A DNA stretch of 64,000 nucleotides from Bradyrhizobium sp. LHD-71 (GCF_031157255.1 NZ_JAVIFX010000007.1:1-64000), one strand, 5' to 3'; counted from the first letter of the stretch, positions 27,989-37,681 are shown. Program-made: numbers and translations. The notes: generated by a model from the sequence alone, not told the origin.

Positions 27989-28894
27989 TCAGCGATGGGT
28001 GCGCATGCGCGGATCGAGTAAGTCGCGCAACGCGTCGCCGAACATGTTGATGCTGAACACGACCAGCGTCAGGCAAATGCCCGGCGCAAGCGCCATCCAT
28101 GGCGCGAGATACATGTAATTGCGTGACGAGCCGGTGAGCATGCCGCCCCAGGAGGGCGCCGGCGGCGGAACACCAAGCCCGAGGAACGACAGCGAGGCTT
28201 CGGCCAGGATGACGGCACCGACGCGGGTCGTGAACAGCACGATCACCGGCGGCATCACGTTCGGCAGGATGTGACGCCAGAGGATCCGCTGCGTGCCGCC
28301 GCCGATCGATTGCGCGGCGTGGATGTAGCTCTGCTCACGCACGGACAACACGGCGCTGCGGATGATGCGGGAGCCGGCAATGCCGAGGAAGCAGCCGAGT
28401 ATGCCGATCACCGGAAACATGCCGGGCCCGACGACGGCAACGACGACAATCAGCACGACCAGTTCCGGAAAGCTCATCCAGGCGTCGACAAAGCGCTGCA
28501 CCAGCATGTCGAACTTGCCGCCCAGATAACCAGTGGTGATGCCGAGCACGACAGAAATGATGGTCGCAAGCCCGGCGGCCGACAGACCGATGATGACCGA
28601 CAGCCGCGCTCCATAGAGAATGCGTGAAAAGATGTCGCGGCCGAGATTGTCGGTGCCGAACCAGAACTGCCAGCTCGGCGGTTTCATCCGGTTGATCGGC
28701 ATGATCTGGTTGTAGCCGTAGGGTGCCAGCAGGTCGGCGAAGACGCCGGCAAACAGGAATATCAGGCAGATCACGGCGCCGGCTGCGCCGAGAGGCTTCT
28801 CCCGGAACAAGCGGGCGAAAAACCCGACGATGGCGTTCGGGCGTTTCGTCGACGCCTGACGAATCGCAACCGACGTATCGGTGATCTCAGCCAT
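27989..28894 (-). CDS. Peptide-type ABC importer permease (DppC-like)
   Basis: Inner-membrane permease of 301 residues. After a cytosolic N-terminus, the first membrane segment (GAAGAVICLIFLFAGVFADLL) leads to about five more. The EAA loop (SIGGGTQRILWRHILPNV) contacts the ATPases, and VILAEASLSFLGLGVPPPAPSW-type sequence marks the DppC/OppC class. The start codon overlaps the stop of the DppB-like gene by one base (TGATG), indicating coupled translation. Confidence 0.95.
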   Translation of the reverse strand: MAEITDTSVAIRQASTKRPNAIVGFFARLFREKPLGAAGAVICLIFLFAGVFADLLAPYGYNQIMPINRMKPPSWQFWFGTDNLGRDIFSRILYGARLSVIIGLSAAGLATIISVVLGITTGYLGGKFDMLVQRFVDAWMSFPELVVLIVVVAVVGPGMFPVIGILGCFLGIAGSRIIRSAVLSVREQSYIHAAQSIGGGTQRILWRHILPNVMPPVIVLFTTRVGAVILAEASLSFLGLGVPPPAPSWGGMLTGSSRNYMYLAPWMALAPGICLTLVVFSINMFGDALRDLLDPRMRTHR

Positions 28895-29850
28895 CAGCGG
28901 TTCCTCACCTTCGGATCAAGAAAGCCGTAGCTCAGATCGACCAGCAGATTAATGAAGACGATCGCCACACCGAAAACGAGGAACACGCCGGTGATGGTCG
29001 GATAGTCGCGGGACCCCACCGCCTCCAGCAGCAACAAGCCCATGCCGGGGATGACGAAGATCTGTTCAAGAATGACCGCGCCGCCGATCAGCGCACCTGC
29101 CTGCAGACCGACCAGCGTGATCACAGGAATCAGCGCGTTGCGCAACGCGTGGCGCATGACAATGGTGCCGACGGATAAACCCTTGGCCTTGGCGGTTCGA
29201 ATGTAGTCCTGCCGCATCACCTCCAGCATCAGCGTGCGGGTCAGCCGCATCGTGATGGCCGAGAACGCCTTGCCCAGGATCAGCGCTGGAAGCGCAAGCT
29301 GCAGCAGATGACCGATCGGGTCCTGTGAAAAGGGAATGAACCTGACCGAGGGCGACCAGCCCCACCAGATCGACGGAAACACCATCACCAGCGTGCCGAG
29401 CCAAAAGCCCGGAATGGCGAGCGCCAGGATCGAGAAGGTCCGCAGGATGTAGTCGCCGATCGTATCCTGCTTCAGCGCTGCATAGACGCCGATCGGGATG
29501 CCGACAACCAGGGAGACCAGCAGGGCCATGATGCCGAGCTCAAAAGTAATCGGCAGGCGGTGCAGGATTTCGTCCATCACCGGCGTGTTGGTCCACAGCG
29601 AGTTGCCGAGGCTTCCCTTGAACACCAGCGCGCCGAGCCATTTGAAGTACTGAACGTACATCGGCGTATCGAGACCGAGCGCCGCCTCGAGTTGTTCACG
29701 CGTCTGCTTCGAGGCGCTCACGTCGTTCTGCGACAGCATCAAATCGATGATGTTGCCGGGCATCAGGCGAATGGTCACGAAGACGATGAGCGAGGCGAAG
29801 ATCAGCGTGGGGATCAGTGCAAGGACGCGACGTAAGATGTAACCCCTCAT
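28894..29850 (-). CDS. Peptide-type ABC importer permease (DppB-like)
   Basis: Inner-membrane permease of 318 residues and first gene of the importer operon. It opens with the usual DppB sequence (ILRRVLALIPTLIFASLIVF) and has about six membrane helices. The conserved RTAKAKGLSV loop is followed by MRHALRNALIPVITLVGLQ, the EAA-type interface with the ATPase. GGGGGA precedes the ATG. Gene order permease B, permease C, two binding proteins, ATPase D, ATPase F is a complete importer set. Confidence 0.95.
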   Translation of the reverse strand: MRGYILRRVLALIPTLIFASLIVFVTIRLMPGNIIDLMLSQNDVSASKQTREQLEAALGLDTPMYVQYFKWLGALVFKGSLGNSLWTNTPVMDEILHRLPITFELGIMALLVSLVVGIPIGVYAALKQDTIGDYILRTFSILALAIPGFWLGTLVMVFPSIWWGWSPSVRFIPFSQDPIGHLLQLALPALILGKAFSAITMRLTRTLMLEVMRQDYIRTAKAKGLSVGTIVMRHALRNALIPVITLVGLQAGALIGGAVILEQIFVIPGMGLLLLEAVGSRDYPTITGVFLVFGVAIVFINLLVDLSYGFLDPKVRNR

Positions 29851-30220
29851 GATCCCCCAACTCCATCAGCGCTCGGCTTGGACAGCAAACGACGCAAGCG
29901 CAGCGTCGCGCCAGCAGCGCTGCATACATCGCAAGCGAGGACAGCGTCTGCATCACTGCCAGTCGAAGGCAACGACGTGCAACGCCACTCGCGAGGGCTG
30001 TTGTCCAAGCTGTTCCTCCGGGAGCCTTTTCGGCTACCGATGACCTTTTTCATTTCGTGGGACTAGAACGTGTCCAGCTGTCTGTTGTCAAATGAAATGA
30101 GAGTTTTGCTCGGGTTCCTGCGACAGAAGGCGCAGCAGAAACTGCACCGCACTCTGCAATAAAATGCTCAAAGCGAAAGCAGCTTCTTGCGCGCAATTTC
30201 ACGATGCGAAACAGGCTGCC
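29851..30220. other. Intergenic gap upstream of the importer operon
   Basis: About 370 bases between the importer operon head and the 3' end of the beta-oxidation operon. I see no credible ORF, RNA gene or strong hairpin. It must contain the importer promoter, but no box pair stood out clearly enough to name. Confidence 0.5.
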
Positions 30221-32371
30221 TTACTTCGCAGCGCTATCTTGCCTGAAGCTGTCCCAGCCTACATCGGGCGCAAAGCGCTCACCATACTTTTGCGAAAAGT
30301 TCGCGAGCACCGCAACAACATCGGCGACACCGCGCGTTCGCGCATAATTCAGCGGGCCTCCGCGGAAAGGTGCAAAGCCGGTGCCGAAGATCATCGCGCC
30401 GTCAACCAGGTCGGCGTTGTCGACAATGCCCTCGCGCAGGCATGCGACGCACACATTAACCATCGGCAGGATCAAGCGGTCGGCAATCTCGTCTTGCGGC
30501 GGCAGCTTTGCCTGCGTGGCATTGCCAAGCAACGCATCGCCGCCTGGCTTCGACTTTTGCGCCTTGCCATCCTTCCAGACGTAAAAGCCCTTCCCGGTCT
30601 TGCGGCCAAGTTCGCCGGCCTCGACCTTCTGGCGCAGCCAGTCCGGCGCGGGCGGCAGCGCATCACCGAGCTTGGCGCGGAGCGAGTCGCCAACCGCGAG
30701 GCAGATATCGAGGCCGACGGTATCGGCAAGCTCGATCGGCCCCATTGGCATACCGAACTTCTCCGCAGCCTCGTCGATGGTCTCCTTGGGAACCTTCTCG
30801 TCCAGCATCACCATCGCCTCGAGCATGTAAGGCGTCAGTGCGCGGTTGACGAGAAAGCCCGGCGCGCTCTTCACTGGCAGCGGCAGGCGATCGATCTGGC
30901 CGACAAAGGCGCGTGTCGCGGCAAGCACCTGGCTATCGCTGCCGTCATGGCTCACGACTTCCACGAGTTGCATGCGCGACACCGGATTGAAGAAGTGAAT
31001 GCCGACCAGCCGCTCCGGATGCTTCAGGCTCGTGCGAAGATCCTGTAGCGGGATGCTGGACGTATTGGTCGCAAGGATCGCACCCGGTTTCATGCGCGGC
31101 TCGACACCGGCATAGACCTTCTGCTTCAGTTCGAGCTTCTCGGGTACCGCCTCAATAACGAGATCAGCGTTGCGCACGCCTTCGCCGTCCATGTCCGGCA
31201 TCAGCCGATCCAGCGCGTCGCGCTGCTCGATCCGCTTGCGCATGATCTTGCCGTAAAGTTCGGCGGCGCGCTGGATCGCACCGGCGATCGGTTCGGCCTT
31301 CATGTCGGCCAGCGTTGCATGCAATCCCTGACGCGCACACCAGGCCGCGATATCGCCGCCCATGGCCCCGGCGCCGATGACATGCACATGCTTGATGGTG
31401 CCATCGTCGCCGGCGAGCTTCTTCATCTGCTCGCGCAGGAAGAACACACGAATGAGATTCTGCGCCGTCGGCGTCACCATCAGTCGTGCGAACGAAACTT
31501 GTTCGGCCGACATCATCGCATTACGGTCGTCGCCGTGCTTTTCCCAGAGATCGATCAGCGCATAGGGTGCAGGATAATGTGCGATCGGTGCGGACTTGGC
31601 GGCTTCCTTTCGCATCCGCGTCGCAAGGAAGCTACGCACCGGCCCGGCCGACAGGATGGTCGACATTGCAGCAGGTGTTGCGCGCTTGAGTTTTCCGCTC
31701 ACCGCATCCTTGATCGCGTTGCGGACGTGGCGCTCCTGCGTCACCGCATCGACTGCGCCAAGCGATTTTGCACGGCGCGCGTCGATGGTGCGACCGGTCA
31801 GCATCAGCGTCATCGCTTCCATCGGATTGATCAGCCGCGTGAAGCGAACTGTTCCGCCAAGACCCGGGTGCAGACCGAGCATCACCTCAGGAAAGCCGAA
31901 GCGCGCGTTGTCGATGGCAATGCGATACTTGCAGGCGAGTGCGATCTCGAAGCCGCCGCCGAGGCAGAAGCCATGCACGACGGCGATGGTCGGCATGCCG
32001 AGATTTTCGAGCCTATCAACCACGCGATGCGCGCGGCCAATTTCCGTTTCGACCTGACGCGGATCGGACGCGCCACGGAACGCGTTGACGTCGGCGCCGG
32101 CAATGAATCCGGAAGGTTTCGCCGAACGAATGACCAGCGCCTGTGGCCGATCGCTCTCGATCGCGGCAAGAACAGCGTCGAGCTCCTCGATCACTTCGGC
32201 CGACAGCGTGTTGGCGCTGGCGCCCTCCCGGTCGAACAGCAACCAGGCGACACCGTCTGCATCCTTTGCAAGGCGGAAGTTCTTCCATGGGCCCGCCCCC
32301 GGCTCGGTCGAGACATACGGGCCCAGCTCGATCAGACGATCCTTGAACAGGTCGAGGATGCGGCTTTCCAT
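30221..32371 (-). CDS. Multifunctional beta-oxidation enzyme (enoyl-CoA hydratase / 3-hydroxyacyl-CoA dehydrogenase)
   Basis: A 716-residue FadB/FadJ-type fusion. Residues ~40-230 are a crotonase domain (SGFIAGADVNAFRG oxyanion-hole segment; FCLGGGFEIALACKYRIA). Residues ~325-510 are the NAD-binding dehydrogenase domain (HVIGAGAMGGDIAAWCARQG, then TNTSSIPLQDL and VGIHFFNPVSRMQLVEVV). A C-terminal dimerisation domain follows (GFLVNRALTPYMLEAM). It hydrates enoyl-CoA and oxidises the L-3-hydroxy product for the thiolase encoded just upstream. The gap is 7 bases and its ribosome-binding site overlaps the thiolase stop. It is the last gene of a three-gene fad operon. Confidence 0.95.
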   Translation of the reverse strand: MESRILDLFKDRLIELGPYVSTEPGAGPWKNFRLAKDADGVAWLLFDREGASANTLSAEVIEELDAVLAAIESDRPQALVIRSAKPSGFIAGADVNAFRGASDPRQVETEIGRAHRVVDRLENLGMPTIAVVHGFCLGGGFEIALACKYRIAIDNARFGFPEVMLGLHPGLGGTVRFTRLINPMEAMTLMLTGRTIDARRAKSLGAVDAVTQERHVRNAIKDAVSGKLKRATPAAMSTILSAGPVRSFLATRMRKEAAKSAPIAHYPAPYALIDLWEKHGDDRNAMMSAEQVSFARLMVTPTAQNLIRVFFLREQMKKLAGDDGTIKHVHVIGAGAMGGDIAAWCARQGLHATLADMKAEPIAGAIQRAAELYGKIMRKRIEQRDALDRLMPDMDGEGVRNADLVIEAVPEKLELKQKVYAGVEPRMKPGAILATNTSSIPLQDLRTSLKHPERLVGIHFFNPVSRMQLVEVVSHDGSDSQVLAATRAFVGQIDRLPLPVKSAPGFLVNRALTPYMLEAMVMLDEKVPKETIDEAAEKFGMPMGPIELADTVGLDICLAVGDSLRAKLGDALPPAPDWLRQKVEAGELGRKTGKGFYVWKDGKAQKSKPGGDALLGNATQAKLPPQDEIADRLILPMVNVCVACLREGIVDNADLVDGAMIFGTGFAPFRGGPLNYARTRGVADVVAVLANFSQKYGERFAPDVGWDSFRQDSAAK

Positions 32372-32378
32372 AACGACC

Positions 32379-33662
32379 TCACACCGCCTCGAGCAGCAGG
32401 GCGCCGCCGAGGCCGCCGCCGACGCATTGCGTGGCGATACCGCGCTTCTTGCCCAGCCGCTTCATCGCGTTGACCAGATGCAGGGTGATGCGGTTGCCGC
32501 TTGCGCCGACCGGATGGCCGAGCGCGATCGCCCCGCCATCGACATTCAGCCTCGATCGATCGAACGCTCCTGCCGGTCCATCCAGTCCGAGAATCTGCCG
32601 GCAAAATTTTTCGTTCTGCCACGCGGCAAGGCAGCCGAGCACCTGCGCCGCAAACGCCTCGTTCAGTTCGAGCAGTTCGATGTCGTCGAGGCGCATGTTG
32701 TTGCGCTTCATCAGTTCGGTAACGGCCAGCACCGGGCCAAGGCCCATGATGCTCGGATCGAGCGCCGACCAGCTGCTGTCGAGAATTTCGGCCTTCGGCG
32801 TCAGGTTGTGCCTCCTGACTGCGTCCTCGGACGCCACGATCACCCAGGAAGCGCCGTCGGTGATCTGCGAGGAATTGCCGGGCGTGACCTTGCCCCATGG
32901 CCGCTCGAACGCGGGCTTCAGTTGGGCCAGCTTGTCGATCGACGAGTCCGGCCGCACGCCATCGTCATAATCGTAAAACTTCCCGTTGCGCGCGAAAGCC
33001 GTTTCCACCTCGCCCTTCAGAAACCCCTCGTGCTGCGCATTGGCCAGCCGCCTGTGGCTTTCGACCGCGTAGGCATCACACTCCTCGCGCGTGATGCCGA
33101 ACAGATACGCGACCATCTCGGCCGTCTGCCCCATGTTCATCTCGACCACCGGGTCGGTCAGCCCCCGCTCGAGGCCGATGACCGGCTTGAGATCGGCCGG
33201 GCGCAACTTCAGCGCGGCAGCAATCTTGCCGGGCATCCCTTTGGCGGTGGCGAGACCCGCAAACCAGCGGACACCCTGCTGGGACCAGACCAGTGGCGCG
33301 TAGCTCAAGGCTTCCGTCCCGCCTGCAAGGATCAGGTCGCAGCGCCCCTCGCGAATGTAGCGAAATGCCGTATCGATCGACTGCATGCCGGAGCCGCAGT
33401 TGACCTGCTCGGTGAAGGCCACCATCCGTTCGCCCATGCCCAAGCGGAGTGCCGCGACCCGCGCCGGATTCATCTCGTCGGCGATCACGTTGACGCAGCC
33501 GAGCATCACCTGATCGAAGGCGTCGGCCGCGAACGGCTGCCGAGCCAGCAGGGGCCGGCCGCATTGCACCGCGAGATCGACCGGCGTGAACGGTCCCGGC
33601 CCACTGCGCGCCTTCAGAAACGGCGTGCGGCTTCCACCAATGATAAAGACAGATCGCGCCAT
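32379..33662 (-). CDS. Acetyl-CoA C-acyltransferase (thiolase)
   Basis: A 427-residue thiolase that cleaves 3-ketoacyl-CoA with CoA in the last beta-oxidation step. The acyl-accepting Cys is in EQVNCGSGMQSIDTAF near residue 90. The conserved NEAFAAQVLG, GGAIALGHPVGASGNRI and the C-terminal CVGGGLGGALLLE, with the second active-site Cys, are all present. The length and the IIGGSRTPFLKARSG start fit the FadI-like subgroup that pairs with a FadJ-type enzyme. Its ATG overlaps the fadE stop by one base (TGATG), so the three genes form one tightly coupled operon. Confidence 0.95.
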   Translation of the reverse strand: MARSVFIIGGSRTPFLKARSGPGPFTPVDLAVQCGRPLLARQPFAADAFDQVMLGCVNVIADEMNPARVAALRLGMGERMVAFTEQVNCGSGMQSIDTAFRYIREGRCDLILAGGTEALSYAPLVWSQQGVRWFAGLATAKGMPGKIAAALKLRPADLKPVIGLERGLTDPVVEMNMGQTAEMVAYLFGITREECDAYAVESHRRLANAQHEGFLKGEVETAFARNGKFYDYDDGVRPDSSIDKLAQLKPAFERPWGKVTPGNSSQITDGASWVIVASEDAVRRHNLTPKAEILDSSWSALDPSIMGLGPVLAVTELMKRNNMRLDDIELLELNEAFAAQVLGCLAAWQNEKFCRQILGLDGPAGAFDRSRLNVDGGAIALGHPVGASGNRITLHLVNAMKRLGKKRGIATQCVGGGLGGALLLEAV

Positions 33663-35917
33663 CAGCTTGCCGCCCGCACCTCTCGTGCGAACAACTCGTC
33701 ACCGGAGATCGGCTTCAGATTGCCCCTCGACAGTTGCTCAGGTGCAAAGTCGTCCACCTCGACGACTTTTGCAACGGCTTCCTCGGCGGCACGGATACGC
33801 TCGCCTTCCGACGCCGTGATGACACCGCGCTTGACGGCCTCGCGCCAGTCCTTGATCCGCGCCGCGCGCATCCGCCGGTCGATGCCATCCGCTGCCGTCA
33901 CCAGCGCAAACGCCTTCTCCAGCCGCGCAAGCCCCCGGTCATCGTCAGCATGAAAGAGGCCCGTCGTCAGCCGTTCGCGCGCAGCCGAGGGCTCTAGGAT
34001 CATCTGCGCGCATTGGTGCACATTGGCGTCGGTCGGCCCGGTGTCGCGGGCTCCGAACGGCTGCAGGATCAGCCGCAAGAGCGTCGCGACAAATCGGTTT
34101 GGAAGGTTGGCAAAGATCTCGGCAAAGCGCGTCTGGATCGTCCTGAAGCCGGTTTCCATGCACCACTCAAGTGCCGGAAAATCCGCATCCTGGCGGCCTT
34201 CGTCCTCGAAGCGTTTCAGCGCACCGGAGAGAAGATAGAGTTCGGAAAGAATGTCGCCGAACCGGGCCGAAAGCATCTCGCGTCGCTTCAGCGCGCCGCC
34301 CATCGTCAGCAGAGCCATGTCAGCCGAAAGCGCAAACGCCGCCGACAGGCGCGACAGCTGCCGGTAGAACGGCTTCGCTTTTCCGACATTGGGCGCCGGA
34401 GCCAACAGGCCGCCGGTCCAGCTCCACGCCCAGGCGCGGAACATGGTCTTGAAGCTGTGGCCGACGTGTTTCCAGAGCGTGCGGTCGAACGTGTCGAGCC
34501 CGTTCGGATCGGCCAGCGCCGTCATCTCCTCCAGCAGATAGGGATGGGCGCGGATCGCACCCTGGCCGAACACGATCAGATTGCGGGTCAAAATATTGGC
34601 GCCCTCCACCGTGATGCCGATCGGCACCGAACGATACAGCGCGCCGAGATAATTTTGCGGCCCGTCGATGATCGCCTTGCCGGCGTGGATGTCGAACGCG
34701 TCGTTGATTGCGATCCGCATGCGCTCGGTCGCATGCAGCTTCATGATGCCGGAGATGACGGCCGGATGATGCCCCTGATTGAGCGCTGCGCAGGTCAGCC
34801 GCCGCGCACCGTCAACCAGATACGCGGTGCCGGCGATCCGCGCCAGCGGCTCCTCGATGCCTTCGAACTTGCCGATCGGTATGCCGAACTGCTCGCGGAT
34901 GCGCGCATAGGCGCCGGTGGTGCGCGCGCAATAGGCTGCGGCTGCAGCCGATAGCGACGGCAGCGAGATGCCGCGCCCGGCCGCCAGTGCACTCATCAGC
35001 ATCTTCCAGCCCTGGCCGATGCGCGTCTTGCCGCCGATGACATAGTCGAGCGGAATGAAAACGTCGCGTCCCCAGTTTGGTCCGTTCTGAAACACCTGCA
35101 TCGACGGCAGATGACGGCGGCCGATCTCGACACCTGGCAGATGCGTGGGGATCAGCGCGACTGTGATGCCGAGATCTTCGACCTCGCCGAGCAGATGGTC
35201 CGGATCGTAAGCCTTGAAGGCGAGGCCAAGCACCGTGGCAACCGGACCGAGCGTGATGTAGCGCTTGTGCCAGTTCAACTTCAGGCCGATGACCTCGTGA
35301 CCCTCAAAGTTGCCTTTGCAAACGATGCCCGTGTCGATCATCGACGCCGCATCGGAGCCGGCTTCAGGGCTGGTCAGGCCGAAGCACGGAATTTCGCTGC
35401 CGTCCGCCAGGCGCGGCAGCCAATGTTGCTGCTGTTCCTTGGTCCCGAACTGCATCAGCAGTTCGCCCGGGCCCAGCGAGTTCGGCACCATGACGGTCAC
35501 TGCGGCAGCAAGTGAACGACTTGAGACCTTTCGCACCACTTCGGAGTGCGCATATGGCGAGAATCCAAGTCCGCCGAATTCCTTCGGAATGATCATGCCG
35601 AAGAAGCGGTGGCGCTTGATGAAGTCCCAGACCTCGGGCGGAAGGTCGCGCAGCTCCCAGTTGATCTTCCAGTCGTCGAGCATGGCACACAGCTCGTTGA
35701 CAGGGCCTTCGAGGAAGGCCTGCTCCTCAGCCGTCAATGCGGCCGGCGGGACGGCCAGCAACTTTGCCCAGTCCGGATTGCCGGTGAAGAGATCCGCATC
35801 CCACCAGACGTCGCCTGCCTCGAGCGCCTCACGTTCGGTGTCGGACATCGCCGGCATCGCCTTCTTCGCCAGGGCGAAGATCGGTCGTGTGATGTAGTCC
35901 CGGCGAAAAGAGCCCAT
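33662..35917 (-). CDS. fadE: Long-form acyl-CoA dehydrogenase (FadE-like)
   Basis: A 751-residue FAD enzyme for the first oxidation step on fatty acyl-CoA. The dehydrogenase core covers about 60-470 (FFGMIIPKEFGGLGFSPYAH, PCFGLTSPEAGSDAASM, ISGIMKLHATERMR). A FadE-specific C-terminal domain (DUF1974 type) covers 480-740, which separates it from the ~380-residue acyl-CoA dehydrogenases. E. coli FadE is somewhat longer, with an extra N-terminal membrane region that this protein lacks. It heads the fadE-thiolase-multifunctional enzyme operon. The upstream gap 35918-36144 holds no gene and presumably the promoter. Alternative starts at Met21 and Met24 are possible. Confidence 0.93.
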   Translation of the reverse strand: MGSFRRDYITRPIFALAKKAMPAMSDTEREALEAGDVWWDADLFTGNPDWAKLLAVPPAALTAEEQAFLEGPVNELCAMLDDWKINWELRDLPPEVWDFIKRHRFFGMIIPKEFGGLGFSPYAHSEVVRKVSSRSLAAAVTVMVPNSLGPGELLMQFGTKEQQQHWLPRLADGSEIPCFGLTSPEAGSDAASMIDTGIVCKGNFEGHEVIGLKLNWHKRYITLGPVATVLGLAFKAYDPDHLLGEVEDLGITVALIPTHLPGVEIGRRHLPSMQVFQNGPNWGRDVFIPLDYVIGGKTRIGQGWKMLMSALAAGRGISLPSLSAAAAAYCARTTGAYARIREQFGIPIGKFEGIEEPLARIAGTAYLVDGARRLTCAALNQGHHPAVISGIMKLHATERMRIAINDAFDIHAGKAIIDGPQNYLGALYRSVPIGITVEGANILTRNLIVFGQGAIRAHPYLLEEMTALADPNGLDTFDRTLWKHVGHSFKTMFRAWAWSWTGGLLAPAPNVGKAKPFYRQLSRLSAAFALSADMALLTMGGALKRREMLSARFGDILSELYLLSGALKRFEDEGRQDADFPALEWCMETGFRTIQTRFAEIFANLPNRFVATLLRLILQPFGARDTGPTDANVHQCAQMILEPSAARERLTTGLFHADDDRGLARLEKAFALVTAADGIDRRMRAARIKDWREAVKRGVITASEGERIRAAEEAVAKVVEVDDFAPEQLSRGNLKPISGDELFAREVRAAS

Positions 35918-36144
35918 GGTCGAGGTCCAAATCGAGAGCCAAGTCGATCAGATCGCGCAAGCCGCAGCCTGCCTCCGCAAAGACCTATGCTCGGCGCAGA
36001 CGTTTACAACCGCCTTGCTGGAATCAGGCAGATTCTAGCGTCCCGACGGGCCGTTGCTTAACCTGGAGACGCAGCTCAGTTCCGGAAGCCACCGGTCCGA
36101 TCAATGCGACGGTTTCAACCCGGCCTTCTTCAATCAGGTCGTGT

Positions 36145-36786
36145 TCAATCAGGCCTTGGCATCTCAAACATCGTCGCAGGCGAGATTTCGAAGTAGTCGC
36201 CTTTCCGGCCGCCGCGCGAAATCGGGTGCGCGAGCGTCGTCTGATAGACGCCGTCAACGATCAGCGTCTTGTCGATATGTATCGCGACGACCTCGCCGAA
36301 CACCATCCAGCATTCGACCTTGGTCCCCTCCTTGGTCTCGAGCTGCATGATCTTGATGAGCTTCAATTCCATGGCGGCCCGGGCTTCGCCGACGCGCGGC
36401 ACCTTGACGAACCTCGAAGGCACCGGCGTGAGCCCTGACGTGGAGAACTCGCTGACGTCCGGCGGCACACCAGCCGAGGTGGTGTTCATCTGCTGCGCCA
36501 GCGGCATGGTCACCAGATTCCATGTGAACTCGCGCGTCTCCTCGATGTTGCGGACGGTGTCCTTCCACCCGTTCGAAGAGAACGCCAGAATCGGCGGCTT
36601 GTAGTTGAAGATGTTGAAGAAGCTGTAGGGCGCAAGATTGACGTTGCCCTTCGCACCCATCGAAGCCACCCAGCCGATCGGGCGCGGTGCAACAATGGCC
36701 GTGAGCGGGTCGTGTTTCAGCCCGTGGCCCTTGCCAGGCTCGTAGGTGTGCATGTCGTTCATGGCGGTCGAGACGGCAACGTTCAT
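36145..36786 (-). CDS. Flavin reductase family protein (FMN-binding split barrel)
   Basis: Cytosolic protein of about 213 residues with the flavin-reductase-like split-barrel pattern: HDPLTAIVAPRPIGWVASMG, then VNLAPYSFFNIFNYKPPIL and a Thr-rich strand before NLVTMPLAQQMN. Proteins of this group bind FMN and either reduce flavin with NAD(P)H or act as flavin-dependent partner proteins; substrate unknown. ATG 36786 has AAGGAA about 9 bases upstream. The frame begins at 36813, but those nine residues have no ribosome-binding site. It lies downstream of the cupin gene on the same strand, separated by a palindromic repeat. Confidence 0.87.
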   Translation of the reverse strand: MNVAVSTAMNDMHTYEPGKGHGLKHDPLTAIVAPRPIGWVASMGAKGNVNLAPYSFFNIFNYKPPILAFSSNGWKDTVRNIEETREFTWNLVTMPLAQQMNTTSAGVPPDVSEFSTSGLTPVPSRFVKVPRVGEARAAMELKLIKIMQLETKEGTKVECWMVFGEVVAIHIDKTLIVDGVYQTTLAHPISRGGRKGDYFEISPATMFEMPRPD

Positions 36787-36850
36787 CGGGAATTTCCTTA
36801 ACCCTTGCTTCAAGCGTTCATTCTTTATCCGGCGTTCATCCTATCATCAT

Positions 36851-36905
36851 CGTCATTGCGAGCGAAGCGAAGCCGTTCTTCGAACGGCTATGCCTCGCAA
36901 TGACG
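36851..36905. repeat. REP-like palindromic element, CATTGCGAG type
   Basis: Ends CGTCATTGCGAG and CTCGCAATGACG are perfect inverted repeats. The interior contains a second hairpin (GCCGTTC-TTC-GAACGGC). The interior matches the elements at 54702-54743 and 62155-62197, so all three belong to one repeat family. It lies between the cupin and flavin reductase genes. Confidence 0.75.
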
Positions 36906-36909
36906 AGAG

Positions 36910-37428
36910 CTAACCCCGATGGATCGGATCGATCCAGGCCACGTTCTCCGGCTTTTCTACCGGCTCGATGTCGAGATTGATCGCCACCGCCTCGCCGTCG
37001 CTGCGCACCAGCACGCACTCCAGCACCTCGTCCGGTGACGCGTTGATCTCCTGATGCGGCACATAGGGCGGTACGAAGATGAAATCGCCAGGACCGGCTT
37101 CGGCAGTGAACTGCAGGCGCTCGCCCCAGCGCATACGCGCCTTGCCCTTCACGACGTAGATCACGCTCTCCAGGTGGCCATGGTGGTGCGCGCCGGTCTT
37201 GGCGTTGGCGTGAATTGTCACGGTGCCGGCCCACAATTTCTGCGCGCCGGTACGGGCGAAGTTGATCGCCGCCTTGCGATCCATGCCCTTGGTGGAAGGA
37301 ACGTTCGGATCGAGCTGATTGCCGGGAATGACTCGCACGCCATCGTGTTTCCAACGATCCGGATCGTGCGCGTGGTCGTCGTCGTGGTGATGCGGATGAT
37401 GGTGATGGCCGTGATGGGAACCGCTCAT
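36910..37428 (-). CDS. Cupin-domain protein with His-rich N-terminus
   Basis: A 172-residue protein. Residues 4-21 are almost all His/Asp (HHGHHHHPHHHDDDHAHD), a probable metal-binding tail. Residues ~65-150 are a single cupin barrel. Motif 1 is GAHHHGHLESVIYVVKG with its His/Glu metal ligands, and motif 2 is GDFIFVPPYVPHQEIN. Such small cupins can be metal-dependent dioxygenases, isomerases or binding proteins; the substrate is unknown. ATG 37428 was chosen because the 21 residues before it (from 37491) are not cupin-like and AAGGCA lies just upstream. Confidence 0.87.
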   Translation of the reverse strand: MSGSHHGHHHHPHHHDDDHAHDPDRWKHDGVRVIPGNQLDPNVPSTKGMDRKAAINFARTGAQKLWAGTVTIHANAKTGAHHHGHLESVIYVVKGKARMRWGERLQFTAEAGPGDFIFVPPYVPHQEINASPDEVLECVLVRSDGEAVAINLDIEPVEKPENVAWIDPIHRG

Positions 37429-37558
37429 TGCCTTGCTTTCGTTTTTGTCGGAATGCAGGCGCAAGCTAGGCCCATGCTGCAACGCAAGCAAGAGCCGCGA
37501 ACGGAGAGTTCGTATGCGGCGAGTGCGCCGGCCTGGACCTCAGAATCGCGACACCAGG

Positions 37559-37681
37559 TCACGCCACGAGGCGGACGTAGATCACTGCAATCGCCACGGC
37601 AATATTCGCGGCAATGAGCACGTAGTCGACGGCGGTCCTGGCCGATAACGGCGGCAGCAATGGTGGTCGGGCGTTGGTCAT
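37559..37681 (-). CDS. Possible 40-residue membrane protein
   Basis: A short minus-strand frame encoding 40 residues. A Pro/Arg-containing head (NARPPLLPPLSARTAVDY) is followed by one hydrophobic helix (VLIAANIAVAIAVIYVRLVA) and a TGA stop. It lies in the otherwise empty gap between the cupin gene and the DUF3307 gene. No ribosome-binding site is evident, so this is a tentative call based on the membrane-helix pattern. Confidence 0.35.
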   Translation of the reverse strand: MTNARPPLLPPLSARTAVDYVLIAANIAVAIAVIYVRLVA

